Counted from the stretch's first letter, positions 49,713 to 60,513 are shown. The stretch is 64,000 nt of DNA from Zoroaster sp. YZ-2022 (GCA_029582265.1 CM055819.1:11767087-11831086); one strand, 5' to 3'. Notes: generated from the letters alone by a model not told the origin. Program-made: numbers and translations.

Positions 49713-50489
49713 TTAGGGATACACCAAGTTGATTAGAGACAGTTTTTTTACATAGCCATCTTTGGCTTTCTCAGTCTTCCAACTGCCATGCTTTCTGAAC
49801 AGCCTGTCTGGCACCCCGACTGAAGCGGCTGCTGATGCCCCTCCAGATCTTAGGCTATGTAAACCATATAATTTGGAATCCAACCCCACTGCATCCAGTG
49901 TATTCTTAAGAATCTCCCTACATCTGCTGTAAGACAGCTGACCACTTCTGAGAATATAACTGCTACTAGATTTTAAAAGAGTTACTGGTCGAAAAAGAAA
50001 ACAATCACTATTAGAGTTGTCCATACCAGACAGACACAGGTATCTCCTCAGCATGGATACCGGACAAAGAGGTGAACCAGTGGCACCAACAATGACCCAC
50101 GCTCCCTCTCTATATTGATCAGTTTTACTCTTGACCAGGAACAATTTTACATGTGAGGGATTTAGTTCAATGTCACATAGCCTTAAATTTGCTACCTCAT
50201 CGTACCTCAGAAATCCTGCAAAGGATATAAGAAACATGGTGCAATTGCAGATGTTCATCAAGTTATCATCTCTGCCATACTTATCAACAATTTTTCGAAG
50301 AATTTCTGCAGTAATTGGTTCTTTCCTGGTGACAGGCCTAGCGAGCATTCTCTTTATACCAGCCAAAACTAGCTGTATGAATTTCATGTCACAAGGATTG
50401 CGGTGCACCAATGGAGAACAGTCATGGTGCCATTTGATTGCATAAAATGCCGTCTCCACTCTAGAGTAAGGGGCATTAGAGTTGTACAT
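49713..50489 (-). CDS. Tyrosine recombinase, catalytic part, of the DIRS/PAT-like element
   Basis: The 258-residue frame has the complete catalytic set: Arg in GFLRYDEVANLR, Lys in LVKSKTDQYREGAW, HSLRSGGASAA (His-x-x-Arg), HGSWKTEKAKDGYV (His and the Tyr nucleophile). Such recombinases integrate the circular DNA copy of DIRS-type elements. The N-terminal arm (51084-51266) is split off by SINE DNA at 50505-51083. The stop at 49713 precedes the terminal repeats by about 235 bp. This is the best-preserved enzyme of the element. Confidence 0.9.
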   Translation of the reverse strand: MYNSNAPYSRVETAFYAIKWHHDCSPLVHRNPCDMKFIQLVLAGIKRMLARPVTRKEPITAEILRKIVDKYGRDDNLMNICNCTMFLISFAGFLRYDEVANLRLCDIELNPSHVKLFLVKSKTDQYREGAWVIVGATGSPLCPVSMLRRYLCLSGMDNSNSDCFLFRPVTLLKSSSSYILRSGQLSYSRCREILKNTLDAVGLDSKLYGLHSLRSGGASAAASVGVPDRLFRKHGSWKTEKAKDGYVKKLSLINLVYP

Positions 50490-50503
50490 GTTAATAAAGT
50501 ACC

Positions 50504-50504
<1 letters not shown>

Positions 50505-50563
<59 letters not shown>

Positions 50564-51083
50564 TATAGATTTATATAGCGCACGTATCCACCAACTAAGT
50601 GGCGCTCAAGGCGCATTATATTATTATCCCTGCTCATAAGGCTCATAAGGCTCATAAATCATTCCTGAAACCATCTCAGCTCCCTGGGGAGTATACAGCT
50701 CAATTGCTGCCATTTCTAGCGCATATAGAGCAAACCATCTCTGCCTTCACAGGTACCCATTTAACCCCTGGGTGGAGAGAAGCAATTATGGTTAAGTGTC
50801 TTGCTCAAGGACACAGGTGTCACGGCCGGGGCTCGAACCCACACTCTGCTGCTGGCAACACCAGAACTTGAGTTCAGTGCGCTAGACCGCACGACAATCC
50901 ACTTTACGTGCATTATACAACATACGGGACCTACGGCTTTACGTCCCATCCGAAGGACGAAGCAATTATGGTTAAGTACCTTGCTCAAGGACACAAGTGT
51001 CACGACCGGGGCTCGAACCCACACCCTGCTGCTGGCAACACCAGAACTTGAGTTCGGTGCGCTAGACCGCTCGGCCACGACAC
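50505..51083 (-). repeat. Double tRNA-derived SINE inserted in the recombinase gene
   Basis: On the minus strand, a tRNA-like head (GTGTCGTGGCCGAGCGGTCT, box B GGTTCGAGCCCCGG) and short body (to about 50895) runs directly into a second, full SINE with its own tRNA-like head, the conserved CTCCCTGGGGAG region and a 3' end TATATAAATCTATACATT with an (ATT)n tail. The heads resemble Leu/Ser-type tRNA with a long variable arm, but neither folds as a functional tRNA gene. No clear target duplication was found. Confidence 0.85.
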
Positions 51084-51266
51084 TCCATGACTAGCGGGAA
51101 TGTCTGCAACATTTTCATTTCTGCACCAAGCCTGCCATGCAGAAAAAGCTCTGTTGTATTTCAACACTGTGGACTCCGCTCTGGAAGCATTCAACACATC
51201 ACCCAAGGTAGCCTTATATCCTTGTCTTCTGCAAAGTAAGATATAGAGTAATATGCGAATGTCCAT
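51084..51266 (-). CDS. Tyrosine recombinase N-terminal arm, interrupted
   Basis: Reads LGDVLNASRAESTVLKYNRA then FSAWQAWCRNENVADIPAS, the core-binding start of DIRS-type recombinases. After ASHG the frame runs into the SINE. The catalytic part resumes at about 50489. The preceding codons to 51266 may not be part of the protein. Confidence 0.7.
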
Positions 51267-51434
51267 TATCTGTTACAGTCACCTGCTGTATCAATTTTGA
51301 GAATACCATGCGGTATAAAACTCAAGTACCATCGTACAACAGCCATGCGGCTCTTAGAGAGGATGCCATGCGGACTTATAGCTCTCTTTATATCAGGCTA
51401 AGCAGCCAAAAAACTGGGTGGCAAGTGCACATAT
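51267..51434. other. DIRS-element spacer between RNase H and recombinase frames
   Basis: Probably inside the retroelement coding region; too degraded to assign. Confidence 0.4.
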
Positions 51435-52119
51435 TTATAAGAATCTGGCGTCGAGCCTTACACATAACACCTCGCTCTTCATAGCAGGTGTGCCAAAAAT
51501 GGAATTGGGGTTCCTCCCCTTCACAAAGATATTTGAGGGATCTCTGAACTTAATCACATGCACAACCAATCTGTGGAAATCACTACCCTTTGAAAAAAGA
51601 ATAGGCCAGAATGGGGATGAATACCAAGCTGGTACCACCAAGGTACCCTGTGCTTTGCAAGCAGCTAGATGCTTAACAGTTAATCCCACCAATTCAATAG
51701 GGGGGACAAGCCAGTTATTGTCTGGACTCCAATTGCATGAGAATGCGTCTACCCGACTTGTAAGTGGACACCAAAATTTTGAATTGAATACTGGGATCTT
51801 GAAATTAAAGTCATCTGCAAATCTGTCCACTGTGTGTGGGCCCCAGAGGCCATCCATAAATTCAAAAAATTCTCTAGAGACCCCCCAGTCATCAAAATCC
51901 ACCTCTCTACTCAACCTATCCGCCTCGATATTCTCCCTTCTGGGGACCCACTGAATATCTAGCACGATGTCATGCGACTTACAAAAATCAAAAATTCCAA
52001 GACTCAAATCTTGCAATTCCGGGACCATGCTCCCTTTCCGTACGACTGATACCACACCCATGTTATCAGTGAACATTTTAAGCTGTTTGCTTATCAACTT
52101 AGGGGCAAATGCCTGAATA
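51435..52119 (-). CDS. RNase H C-terminal part and following domain of the DIRS/PAT-like element
   Basis: Reads LKMFTDNMGVVSVVRKGSMV then IFDFCKSHDIVLDIQWVPRR and NIEADRLSRE, the second half of a DIRS RNase H (catalytic Asp in TDN and in EADRLSR). It continues WGPHTVDRFADDFNFKIPVF NSKFWCP, a segment typical of DIRS pol. The first half is at 59449-59952; BEL element 2 separates them precisely with its GCAAG duplication. Confidence 0.87.
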
Positions 52120-52124
52120 GCAAG

Positions 52125-52576
52125 TGTAGTCTCCAACTGAACTCTCCAACTGAACTCTGGTTTTATGCTAATTAGCTCATGTTTACTTTATTTTGACCTT
52201 GACTCGCCTTAGTCATTTGCATACGAAGCGTACGCTTGCAATGCATTATGGGCGATTCACCAGACACATTTTACACTGAACTAAACTGAAGGATTGGAAC
52301 TGACATCGTCTTTTACCGTCATTTGTTATCATACTAAAGTGAACGCAAGTATCTTTGTTTATTAAGCTAAAGTTAAAGAAAGAAACAGAACACAAAGCTG
52401 AGACTTCAGAGATTAAACGCACAGACGATTCTTGCAGAAAACAGGTTTCTTGTGACTTTTAAGTTTTATTGTGAACTCTCAAATTGATTAGTCAACTGTG
52501 GCACCGTGGTGACTTTAGAACTTAGAAACCTGGAATGTATGGTACAGTCGCGTAATTACTACAGCCGATCCCTACA
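52125..52576 (+). repeat. 5' LTR of BEL element 2
   Basis: 452 bp from TGTAGTCTCCAACTGAACTC to GCCGATCCCTACA. The CTCCAACTGAACT near its start is a short tandem duplication present in both LTRs. No TGG-type PBS stands directly behind it. Confidence 0.94.
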
Positions 52577-52697
52577 TTGTAAAAGACGCCAGTTAACAGA
52601 ATAATAGAACTATAATGAATCACAATAAAATTCGTGAAAAATCCCTGTCGATTTTGTTTGTCCGGAAACTGGGCAACCTCGTGAGGACCAACTCGAC

Positions 52698-55600
52698 ATG
52701 AGTACTCCAAAGAATATTGAGGAGCATGAAACTCCCCAACTTAAAGACAAAGAGACAAACATGAAAGGTGATGATGAGAACATGTCTATGCCAGATATCG
52801 GTGCAACATACACAACTGAATGGGCCACAAAGATTTCTCCGGAAGTAAGTGCGTCTATGCCAGATCTCTCACTAAATGACATTGGGGCCAGAAATAAATG
52901 GGTTCCAAAGATTAAGCCAGAAGATAGTGCCTCCATGACTGGGCATTCCAGCGATGTCTCCCGCACATCAGTGAGAACAACAGCGTCAGTTCTCGCATAC
53001 AGAAATAAACAAAGAGAAATTGAACTTGTTGCTCGGTCCGCCGCATTGGTTCAGAAAAACAAACTGGACCAACGCAAACGTCTACTGCAGAAAGAGCTTA
53101 CGCTACAAGAAGCCGAAAATGAAATAAAGCGTGCTCAAGAAAGGGCCATGTACCTTAAACGACGACAGGAAATTGAGGAAGAAGAAGCAAGAATTGATGA
53201 AAAACAACAAGAAATTGATATAAATGCCGAGTTGGAGGCAACTCGTGCAATTTCCAAGATGATGGATGAACAAGAAAACTTGGGTGTTTCAACAGAAATA
53301 TCTAAGAAAATAACAGAAGAAATGGTCAAAGCAATCCATCATGATGTGACGAAACATGAAACAGTGAGCACTACGCCAGTACCAGTGTCACGATCTACGC
53401 TAAACCCTGATGCGAGTGTTTTCCCTGCTGTGACAAATAAAGTACCCATGACAACCACTGCCTGTAACCCACCAAGTCGTTCAGACTCAGATCCAGTATC
53501 CATGTCAGCAATCCTAAATAGAGTCATCGAAAACCAAACAGAAGCTGCTCTGCCCAAACTGGAACTTGAGCCATTTGATGGTACTAATGTGCTTGCCTAC
53601 CTCTCCTTCATGAAGAACTTTAAATTTGTCGTTGAAGACAAAACACAGGATCCAATCAGAAGATTAGAGTTGCTGCTAAAATTCACTAAGGGTGAGGCCT
53701 ATGAAGTAATAAAGGAATGCCCAATGATAGAACCCCCTGCCAAGGGATATGAAAGGGCAAAATGGTTGCTTCAAAGAGACTATGGCCAGGCACCCTTACT
53801 TGCAGCTGCTTACAGAGTGAAGGCAGAAGAATGGATCAGAGTGCCAGTAGGAGACAAGGTAGCACTGAGAAAGTTTTCCATTTTCTTGGTAAACTGTTGT
53901 AGTGCCAAATATGGGAATGCAGAGATGAGCACTATGGATGGGTATGAGTTCTTGCGAATTCTAGCATCAAAATTACCAACGCCCTTACAACAGCAATGGA
54001 TAAGACAAGTGGGAAAATACCGAGAAGAAAAGTCACGGTCTCCCACACTTGATGATTTTGAACATTTCGTTGGTCAGTTATCCCGCAACGAAAATGACCC
54101 CAGGATCGCTGGCTTAGGCTACCAGCAAAGAAACCGTGATAGGCAAACACCAGGTTCCCAACGCCAACAGAAAGGAACCCCAACGTCCACAAGAAATGTG
54201 TTTGCTGCCGCTGTGGAAAACATTCACAGTGACAAAACCAGCCAACAAGAGCATACAAGGAGAACAGTGACATCAGAAAACAGAGCAACCCAAGCCCCAT
54301 GTCTCTACTGTGGAGAAGGGACAAACCACTGTGTGCTTGAATGCAGGAAATTCATGACATTGAACGGTAAGACAAAATCTGAATTTTGTCACAAAAGGGG
54401 CATGTGTTTTGGTTGCCTAAATCCAGGGCACATGAAAAGAACTTGTCCAAAACCAGAATGGGCAAAGTGCAGTAAATGCACAAGACGTCATGTAACTGCA
54501 ATGCATGACCCAGAAAGACAACAGAAACCAAAGAACGAGCAGGGTGAAACTGCTCAAATTACTACAGGATGTGTTGGTGTTAAAGCGAGCTCATGTGGAA
54601 GTGTAAACACTGACAAAGGTAACCCATTGATGGCCATCGTTCCAGTGATGATCAAGGCGAAATCCAGTCATGAATGCTTTAGTACATACGCATTCATTGA
54701 CAATGGGTGTGGAGCAGTCTTCTCTACTGTGGAGATTAACCAGCGTCTCAGAACGAAGTCCAAAAGGACAAAGCTAATCATCAAAACCCTGAACTCTGAA
54801 CAAATGATTGACACACATGTCATTCTTGATGATTTGCAAATTGGTAGCATTGATGGTAAAGTCTACATTGACCTTCCAACAGTTTACGTGAAGGATAACA
54901 TGCCAGTTACCCTAGAAGATGCTCCAACCCAAAGTGATCTGAATTGCGGGAACCATCTGAGACAGATAAAGCTTCCTAACTCAAGAGACATTGACATACC
55001 GAAAGTTACCTTGATGATTGGAGTTAACGTACCTGCTGTATCTACACCTGTACAAATGACATCTGCCAATCTAGGTGACCCATACGCCATCAAAACTCCA
55101 TTAGGCTGGTTGGTCTATGGACTGCCTGGAAAACTAAAGGGACAGTCAGGAATAAGTGTCAACTTCTGCAGAGTTGGCAATGGAACAGTCCAAAATGGAA
55201 AAGACCACCTCGATGAACAACTGAAAAGGTATATGAACATGGATTTCAACGAGCGTCTGAGCAATGGCAAAGAGATGTTATCTGCAGAAGATAAGCAGTT
55301 CATAAAGATAATGGAAGATTCCATTATCAAAATTGATGGCCACTACCAAATGAGGCTACCATTCAGGGAAAGAAATGTCATCATGCCAAACAATCAATCC
55401 CAGGCATACATTTTTGCGGAGGGACTAAAACGCAAACTTGAAAAGAATGAGAAGCTGAGATCACAATATTCTTGCTTCATGACAGATCTCGAGCAAAAGG
55501 GATTTGCTGAGAAAGTACCACTCTCAGAAGTAAATCGAGATGATGGAAGAGCATGGTATATCCCACATCACGGTGTCCGCCACCCAAGAAAACCAGAAAA

Positions 55601-57092
55601 GTTGAGAGTGGTATTCAACTGCCCTGTTGCTTACAAGGGAACCTCACTCAACAGCCAACTGCTACAAGGACCGGATATGACAAATCGCATGTTTGGCGTT
55701 CTTCTTCGTTGGAGGCAAGACCGTGTGGTTATTATGGCAGACATAGAGGCAATGTTTTACCAGGTGATGATGGCTCCAGAAGACTGTGACATGTTACGCT
55801 ACCTTTGGTGGCCACAGGGAGATCTCACAAAAGAGCCACAGGTGTACAGAATGCTAGTACATCTGTTTGGTGCAGTGTCATCGCCAAGCTGTGCCAACTA
55901 TGCCCTCAAGAAAACTGCCACTGACAATGAGCATAAATGCAAAAGGGAAGTCATAGAGGCCATACAAAAGGAATTCTATGTTGATGACTTCTTGAAGTCG
56001 GTGCCCACAGAAGACGAAGGAGCCAGTCTGGCACATGACATCAAGCAAGTAGTCCATGAGGGAGGTTTCGTACTTACCAAATGGATAAGCAACAGCAGAA
56101 AGGTACTCTCAACCATACCTGATGAACATCGTATCAAAGATGTAAAAGGTATGAATGTTCAAATTGATGTTCTACCAATGGAACACGCCTTGGGCGTGCA
56201 GTGGTGTGTAGAGACTGATCACATAAAATTCAGTCAAAAGAATGTGAACCAAAAACCTACCCGAAGGAACATCCTCTCCGTGATGAGCTCTATCTTCGAC
56301 CCATTTGGAGCCACAGCACCCTATGTCTTGAAGGCCAAGATGATACTGCAGTCATTGTGCAGAGAAAAGATAGGATGGGATGAAACCCTTCCTGCAAAGG
56401 AACAAAAGGAATGGGTGACTTGGCTCAAGGACATGCCCAATCTTGATGAAGTACACTTGAACCGATGCTACAAACCCTCACAGTTTGGGAAAATAATCAA
56501 CACCCAACTGCATTATTTCTCTGATGCGAGTCAAGAAGGTTATGGCACCGTGACATACATGTGCGTGACTGATGAGACGCACAAGAGACATTGCGAATTT
56601 GTGTGTGCAAAGGCAAGAGTAGCACCCCTGAAAGCGCACACAATCGTAAAGATGGAACTGACGGCAGCCACATCTGCTGTACGCCAGGATGACCTTCTGA
56701 AAAGGGAATTGACAACAAAGATCGACCAAACAGTATTTTGGACTGACAGTCAGACAGTGCTGAAGTATATCGCCAATGAGACCACCAGATTTCCAGTCTT
56801 TGTGGCGAACAGATTGGCTGTAATTCGAGATGGGTCGGACATCAACCAGTGGAAATATGTCCCAACTAAGATCAACCCTGCTGATCATGCATCCCGTGGC
56901 CTCAGCGCAACAGAACTGGTTACAAAAGCTGAATGGCTAAGCGGACCAGAATTTCTTCGTCAGCCTGAAGAAGCTTGGCCTGATTCCCCAACGGACGACG
57001 ATGATATAACTGTAACGATAGATACTAAAGTCAGCGCTAATGCTGTGGTGACATCTGACACTAATGCTGTGGATCAACTACTACAGTATTAG
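52698..57092 (+). CDS. gag-pol: Gag-protease-RT-RNase H polyprotein, BEL element 2
   Basis: The ATG at 52698 begins two MPDIGA/MPDLSLNDIGA repeats, then a long coiled coil (about residues 100-175). Next come DUF1759-type gag (LPKLELEPFDGTNVLAYLSF), CCHC knuckles (CLYCGEGTNHCVLEC, CFGCLNPGHMKRTC), a protease with TYAFIDNGCGAVFS (Asn in place of Ser/Thr after the Asp) and RT: HHGVRHPRKPEKLRVVFNCP, DIEAMFYQVMM, YVDD at 55977-55988. RNase H follows (HYFSDASQEGYGTVTY, FWTDSQTVLKYI). A TAG at 57090 interrupts; the same frame goes on to about 57290. The 1464 codons fit the family. Confidence 0.94.
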   Translation: MSTPKNIEEHETPQLKDKETNMKGDDENMSMPDIGATYTTEWATKISPEVSASMPDLSLNDIGARNKWVPKIKPEDSASMTGHSSDVSRTSVRTTASVLAYRNKQREIELVARSAALVQKNKLDQRKRLLQKELTLQEAENEIKRAQERAMYLKRRQEIEEEEARIDEKQQEIDINAELEATRAISKMMDEQENLGVSTEISKKITEEMVKAIHHDVTKHETVSTTPVPVSRSTLNPDASVFPAVTNKVPMTTTACNPPSRSDSDPVSMSAILNRVIENQTEAALPKLELEPFDGTNVLAYLSFMKNFKFVVEDKTQDPIRRLELLLKFTKGEAYEVIKECPMIEPPAKGYERAKWLLQRDYGQAPLLAAAYRVKAEEWIRVPVGDKVALRKFSIFLVNCCSAKYGNAEMSTMDGYEFLRILASKLPTPLQQQWIRQVGKYREEKSRSPTLDDFEHFVGQLSRNENDPRIAGLGYQQRNRDRQTPGSQRQQKGTPTSTRNVFAAAVENIHSDKTSQQEHTRRTVTSENRATQAPCLYCGEGTNHCVLECRKFMTLNGKTKSEFCHKRGMCFGCLNPGHMKRTCPKPEWAKCSKCTRRHVTAMHDPERQQKPKNEQGETAQITTGCVGVKASSCGSVNTDKGNPLMAIVPVMIKAKSSHECFSTYAFIDNGCGAVFSTVEINQRLRTKSKRTKLIIKTLNSEQMIDTHVILDDLQIGSIDGKVYIDLPTVYVKDNMPVTLEDAPTQSDLNCGNHLRQIKLPNSRDIDIPKVTLMIGVNVPAVSTPVQMTSANLGDPYAIKTPLGWLVYGLPGKLKGQSGISVNFCRVGNGTVQNGKDHLDEQLKRYMNMDFNERLSNGKEMLSAEDKQFIKIMEDSIIKIDGHYQMRLPFRERNVIMPNNQSQAYIFAEGLKRKLEKNEKLRSQYSCFMTDLEQKGFAEKVPLSEVNRDDGRAWYIPHHGVRHPRKPEKLRVVFNCPVAYKGTSLNSQLLQGPDMTNRMFGVLLRWRQDRVVIMADIEAMFYQVMMAPEDCDMLRYLWWPQGDLTKEPQVYRMLVHLFGAVSSPSCANYALKKTATDNEHKCKREVIEAIQKEFYVDDFLKSVPTEDEGASLAHDIKQVVHEGGFVLTKWISNSRKVLSTIPDEHRIKDVKGMNVQIDVLPMEHALGVQWCVETDHIKFSQKNVNQKPTRRNILSVMSSIFDPFGATAPYVLKAKMILQSLCREKIGWDETLPAKEQKEWVTWLKDMPNLDEVHLNRCYKPSQFGKIINTQLHYFSDASQEGYGTVTYMCVTDETHKRHCEFVCAKARVAPLKAHTIVKMELTAATSAVRQDDLLKRELTTKIDQTVFWTDSQTVLKYIANETTRFPVFVANRLAVIRDGSDINQWKYVPTKINPADHASRGLSATELVTKAEWLSGPEFLRQPEEAWPDSPTDDDDITVTIDTKVSANAVVTSDTNAVDQLLQY

Positions 57093-57101
57093 TCAGACTG
57101 G

Positions 57102-57368
57102 ATGAAACTAAAGAGAGCTGTGGCGTGGATTCTGCGCCTAAAATCACTGTTGCAGCAAAAGGCCAGTGGTGTCAAGAACCCCAAAAATATAAGCCGCTTG
57201 ACAGTTGATGAACTACAGTGTGCTGAAGAGGCCATTGTCAGACATGTACAAAGGTTGGCTTTTTCCAAGGAAATTGGGGTTCTCCAAAGGAACATTGATC
57301 GAAAAGGGAAGCCCATTAATCAGCCTAGACCCACAACTAAGAAATGGGCTATTGACAGTTGGTGGTAG
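57102..57368 (+). CDS. pol: Pol segment after the stop, BEL element 2
   Basis: Same frame as the main ORF: KLKRAVAWILRLKSLLQQKA, LTVDELQCAEEAIVRHVQRL, AFSKEIGVLQ, the helical region between RNase H and integrase. A frameshift near 57285-57295 makes the last residues spurious. Confidence 0.85.
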   Translation: MKLKRAVAWILRLKSLLQQKASGVKNPKNISRLTVDELQCAEEAIVRHVQRLAFSKEIGVLQRNIDRKGKPINQPRPTTKKWAIDSWW

Positions 57369-58062
57369 ACTCAGGTACGCATCAATTCCTGAAAATGCAA
57401 AACACCAACTAATCCTGCCAAAGAACAGCAATGTGTCCATGCTGTTGATCAAACACGTGCACGAAAAGGCTGGTCACCAAGGCCGGAATCATGTTCTTGC
57501 TGAATTGAAACAGAAGTATTGGATTATCAAAGCTGGCGTAGCAGTGAGAAGCTTGGTAAACAGATGTGTTGTTTGTCGCAAGTACCAAGCTGAAGCCAGT
57601 AAACAAAAGATGGCTAATCTACCAGCCTACCGACTACAGGCAGACAAGCCCCCATTTACCCACACTGGAGTAGACTATTTTGGTCCATTTCTGATCAAAT
57701 ATGGACGAGTAATCAGGAAGAGATACGGTGTGGTGTTCACATGCTTGTCTAGCCGAGCAATACACATTGAGATTGCAGAATCTCTAGATACAAGCTCATG
57801 TATCAGTGCCATCCGACGCTTTTTGGCTAGAAGAGGTGAAGTAAAGGAAATGCACTCTGACAATGGATCAAACTTCGTTGGAGCCAACAAGGAAATGAAA
57901 GAAGCCATGAAGGAATGGAACCTGAGCGAAATAAATAACTTCGCTCTTGAGCATGGAATCAAATGGGGATTCAACACACCTACGGCCTCCCATCACGGTG
58001 GTGTGTGGGAGCGCCAAATCAGAACAATCCGTAAGATTCTGCATGCTTTACTGCATGTGTGA
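57292..58062 (+). CDS. pol: Integrase of BEL element 2
   Basis: Continues in another frame: [20 protein letters not shown], the finger [20 protein letters not shown] with [10 protein letters not shown], then the core with D in [15 protein letters not shown] in [12 protein letters not shown] and E in [16 protein letters not shown]. All three acidic residues are present, unlike BEL element 1. A short insertion near 58055 shifts the frame after LHALLH. The homologous start is about 57292; an earlier in-frame start exists but is not family sequence. Confidence 0.9.
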   Translation, partial: TLIEKGSPLISLDPQLRNGLLTVGGRLRYASIPENAKHQLILPKNSNVSMLLIKHVHEKAGHQGRNHVLAELKQKYWIIKAGVAVRSLVNRCVVCRKYQAEASKQKMANLPAYRLQADKPPFTHTGVDYFGPFLIKYGRVIRKRYGVVFTCLSSRAIHIEIAESLDTSSCISAIRRFLARRGEVKEMHSDNGSNFVGANKEMKEAMKEWNLSEINNFALEHGIKWGFNTPTASHHGGVWERQIRTIRKILHALLHV

Positions 58063-58570
58063 ACAGAACATGAAAACGTGCCAAAATGAGGAGCAGCTAT
58101 ACACACTGATGTGTGAAGTAGAAGCTATAATCAATAGCAGACCCCTGACACGGGTATCAGATGACCCCAGTGATCTGAGAGCGATCACACCAAATAGCCT
58201 ACTACTGTTGAAACCCGAGTCAAGAATGCCACCTGGAGTCTTTTCTAAGGAGGACCAGTATTCCCGCAGGAGGTGGCGTCAGATGCAGTATTTGGCTGAT
58301 ATGTTTTGGAAGCGCTGGACCAGAGAATACTTACCCATGCTTCAACAACGTCAGAAATGGTTCCAGCCCCACAGGAACATTCAAGTCGGTGATATTGTTC
58401 TGATTATTGATGATTCAGCTCCAAGGAACTCCTGGCCATTGGGATCCGTTCAGGAGGTGTTCGAGGATAAACATGGACTTGTACGAAGCGTCAAGGTCAA
58501 GACCAAAACAGCCACTTTGGTCAGACCAATCAGCAAGTTGTGTCTTCTTTTGGAACATGACTCTGGATAG
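58060..58570 (+). CDS. pol: Integrase C-terminal and DUF5641-type module, BEL element 2
   Basis: Reads [92 protein letters not shown] and [20 protein letters not shown] before a stop at 58568. It parallels 27505-28075 of BEL element 1. The stop is about 425 bp before the 3' LTR. Confidence 0.9.
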
Positions 58571-58995
58571 AATGCTCTGGATAGAAGGACATTTCAGCTG
58601 AAGAACTCAAATCTTTGGACTATGAGTAGTGATGTGACATTGAACATTTCATAAACATCCGGATCAAGATTCTTTATTCACTATGCTAAGTTAGGGACAA
58701 AATTGTTCCTTGAGATAAAACAAAAAAAGGGTTCATTTTGAAATTTTATCAAAGTACCAGTTTCGTGAAACTTTTCAGTTGTGATCACGTTGATAGTTAA
58801 AGGTTCTGTTAAAAAAAATATTAAAAAAAACTGAACTCAGTTTGAAATGTTTACACGTGGTTGTGCCTACACTACAATTGTGTGTTTAACAAGATTTTGA
58901 TGGACAGTTCCATAATTTGTTTACCAAAACTTTTCTAAGATGATTGGAGACTAAAATTTAGTTATCGCCCTCTATCAGTGCGACTGGGGCCAGAA
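58571..58995 (+). other. 3' noncoding region and purine tract of BEL element 2
   Basis: No coding sequence. GCGACTGGGGCCAGAA directly before the LTR is the likely plus-strand primer site. Confidence 0.6.
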
Positions 58996-59443
58996 TGTAG
59001 TCTCCAACTGAACTCTCCAACTGAACTCTGGTTTTATGCTAATTAGCTCATGTTTACTTTATTTTGACCTTGACTCGCCTTAGTCATTTGCATACGAAGC
59101 GTACGCTTGCAATGCATTATGGGGCGATTCACCAGACACATTTTACACTGAGCTAACTGAAGGATTGGAACTGACATCGTCTTTTACCGTCATTTGTTAT
59201 CATACTAAAGTGAACGCAAGTATCTTTGTTTATTGAGCTAAAGTTAAAGAAAGAAACAGAACACAAATAAGCTGAGACTTCAGAGATTAAACGCACAGAC
59301 GATTCTTGCAGAAAACAGGTTTCTTGTGACTTTTATTGTGAACTCTCAAATTGATTAGTCAACTGTGGCACCGTGGTGACTTTAGAACTTAGAAGCCTGG
59401 AATGTATGGTACAGACGCGTAATTACTACAGCCGATCCCTACA
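58996..59443 (+). repeat. 3' LTR of BEL element 2
   Basis: 448 bp matching 52125-52576 with a few substitutions and small indels (e.g. an extra TAAG near 59268, a missing TAAGT near 59334). Confidence 0.94.
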
Positions 59444-60230
59444 GCAAGTGCAACCCCTTTCAACTCTCTCCAAGTGGAGCTCTTACTCATTTCATCACTT
59501 TCCCAATTCTGGTGAAACTTCATCGAACCACAGTGCACTGCCCATGCTCCGCAGCCCAGTTCACTGGCATCTGAAAATGCAAGTACCTGTGGTGAAGAAT
59601 AATTAAAAAGCAATCTATTATTCAACTTAATCAGGTCATTCTTCCAGAATATCAGTTCACTAATTACACCACTGTCCCTTGGAAGTGGATAATCTTTGTC
59701 CCAGTGGACACGCCTTTCTATTTCCATGTGCAAAAATCTAGATTTTAACTGTGCAATGGATCCTATGACTGGATAAAGGGAATTGATCTTTCCTGCCAGT
59801 GATGCCAAACGTCTGGCAGAGACATATGATAAAGAGATTTGAATCTCATTAACAAAGGAAAGGATGTCTGAAATACTACGCTCAATTACTCTGATAGCAC
59901 CCACGTTCGCATCCCATGTAAGTCCCAGCCAATCTAACTTAGGGGTGGGCAAGAAAACATAAAATCACCTTTTTGAAAGAATTCTAAAGCCACATTCCAA
60001 TCTTCAAATTTGATCTGACATTTCCAGAGATATTGGTTTACATAACGCAAGTCTAAAATAAGACGCAACTTCCCTGAACTCCGAGTGGAAACTGACAAAG
60101 GGTTTACAACATGAGGGATAGAAACACATTCAATAATTTATTTATTAGCTATGAGTTCCTGAATAGCATTACAAACAAAATCGGAGTGTGTGATAGCAGA
60201 TTTATTGTTTTTGAACATTCCGGGTGGTGG
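59444..60230 (-). pseudogene. RT remnant and RNase H first half of the DIRS/PAT-like element
   Basis: From right to left: SAITHSDFVCNAIQEL, a TAA stop, CVSIPHVVNPLSVSTRSSGK, LRLILDLRYVNQYLWK and DWNVALEFFQKGDFMFS are the DIRS RT fingers. Sequence then jumps to PTPKLDWLGLTWDANVGAIR, so the palm with the catalytic aspartates is deleted at about 59950. RNase H follows (VLAFSDASELGCGAWAVHC, STWRELKGVALA) to the BEL insertion at 59443. Without the palm this copy cannot reverse-transcribe itself. Confidence 0.85.
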
Positions 60231-60513
60231 CAAGGGCGCAACCACTGGGGGGTCGGGGGGTCACGACCCCCCCTACTTTTATGTGGACCTCCCCAACTTC
60301 TGGAACATTTTGGTATTTTATGTATACATGATCCTAGTAATGTCATTCATGACATCACAATTATGCAACACTTCCATCAACACGCTGAAATACGTGATAT
60401 TGAACCAAGACCCCAGCTGCTAGTGGCGTGCTCGCTTCGCTCGCCCGCAGATCACGTTGCTATTGGCTGCTTGGGACCCCCCCCCCAACTTTCAACACGT
60501 GGTTGCGCCCTTG
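60231..60513. mobile_element. hAT-type MITE with CAAGGGCGCAACCAC ends
   Basis: Ends CAAGGGCGCAACCAC are exactly inverted, with an 8-bp duplication GGTGGTGG at 60223-60230 and 60514-60521. Length 283 bp; contains G- and C-runs. It lies in the RT region of the DIRS-like element. Confidence 0.93.

Larger units (their letters stand above)
52125..59443 (+). mobile_element. BEL/Pao LTR retrotransposon, element 2 (complete provirus)
   Basis: Flanked by GCAAG at 52120-52124 and 59444-59448. LTRs of about 450 bp begin TGTAGTCTCC and end CGATCCCTACA. Inserted within the RNase H region of the DIRS-like element, in opposite orientation. Coding breaks: one in-frame stop and two frameshifts in pol. LTRs differ by a handful of substitutions and small indels. 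Confidence 0.95.

Noticed and set aside
50801..51083. tRNA genes suggested by box A and box B sequences here, at 48100-48190 and at 63140-63235
   Set aside because: They are the heads of SINEs: mismatched acceptor stems and continuation into SINE bodies and simple-repeat tails.
53135..57977. Minus-strand frames opposite BEL element 2
   Set aside because: Antisense shadows of the plus-strand polyprotein.
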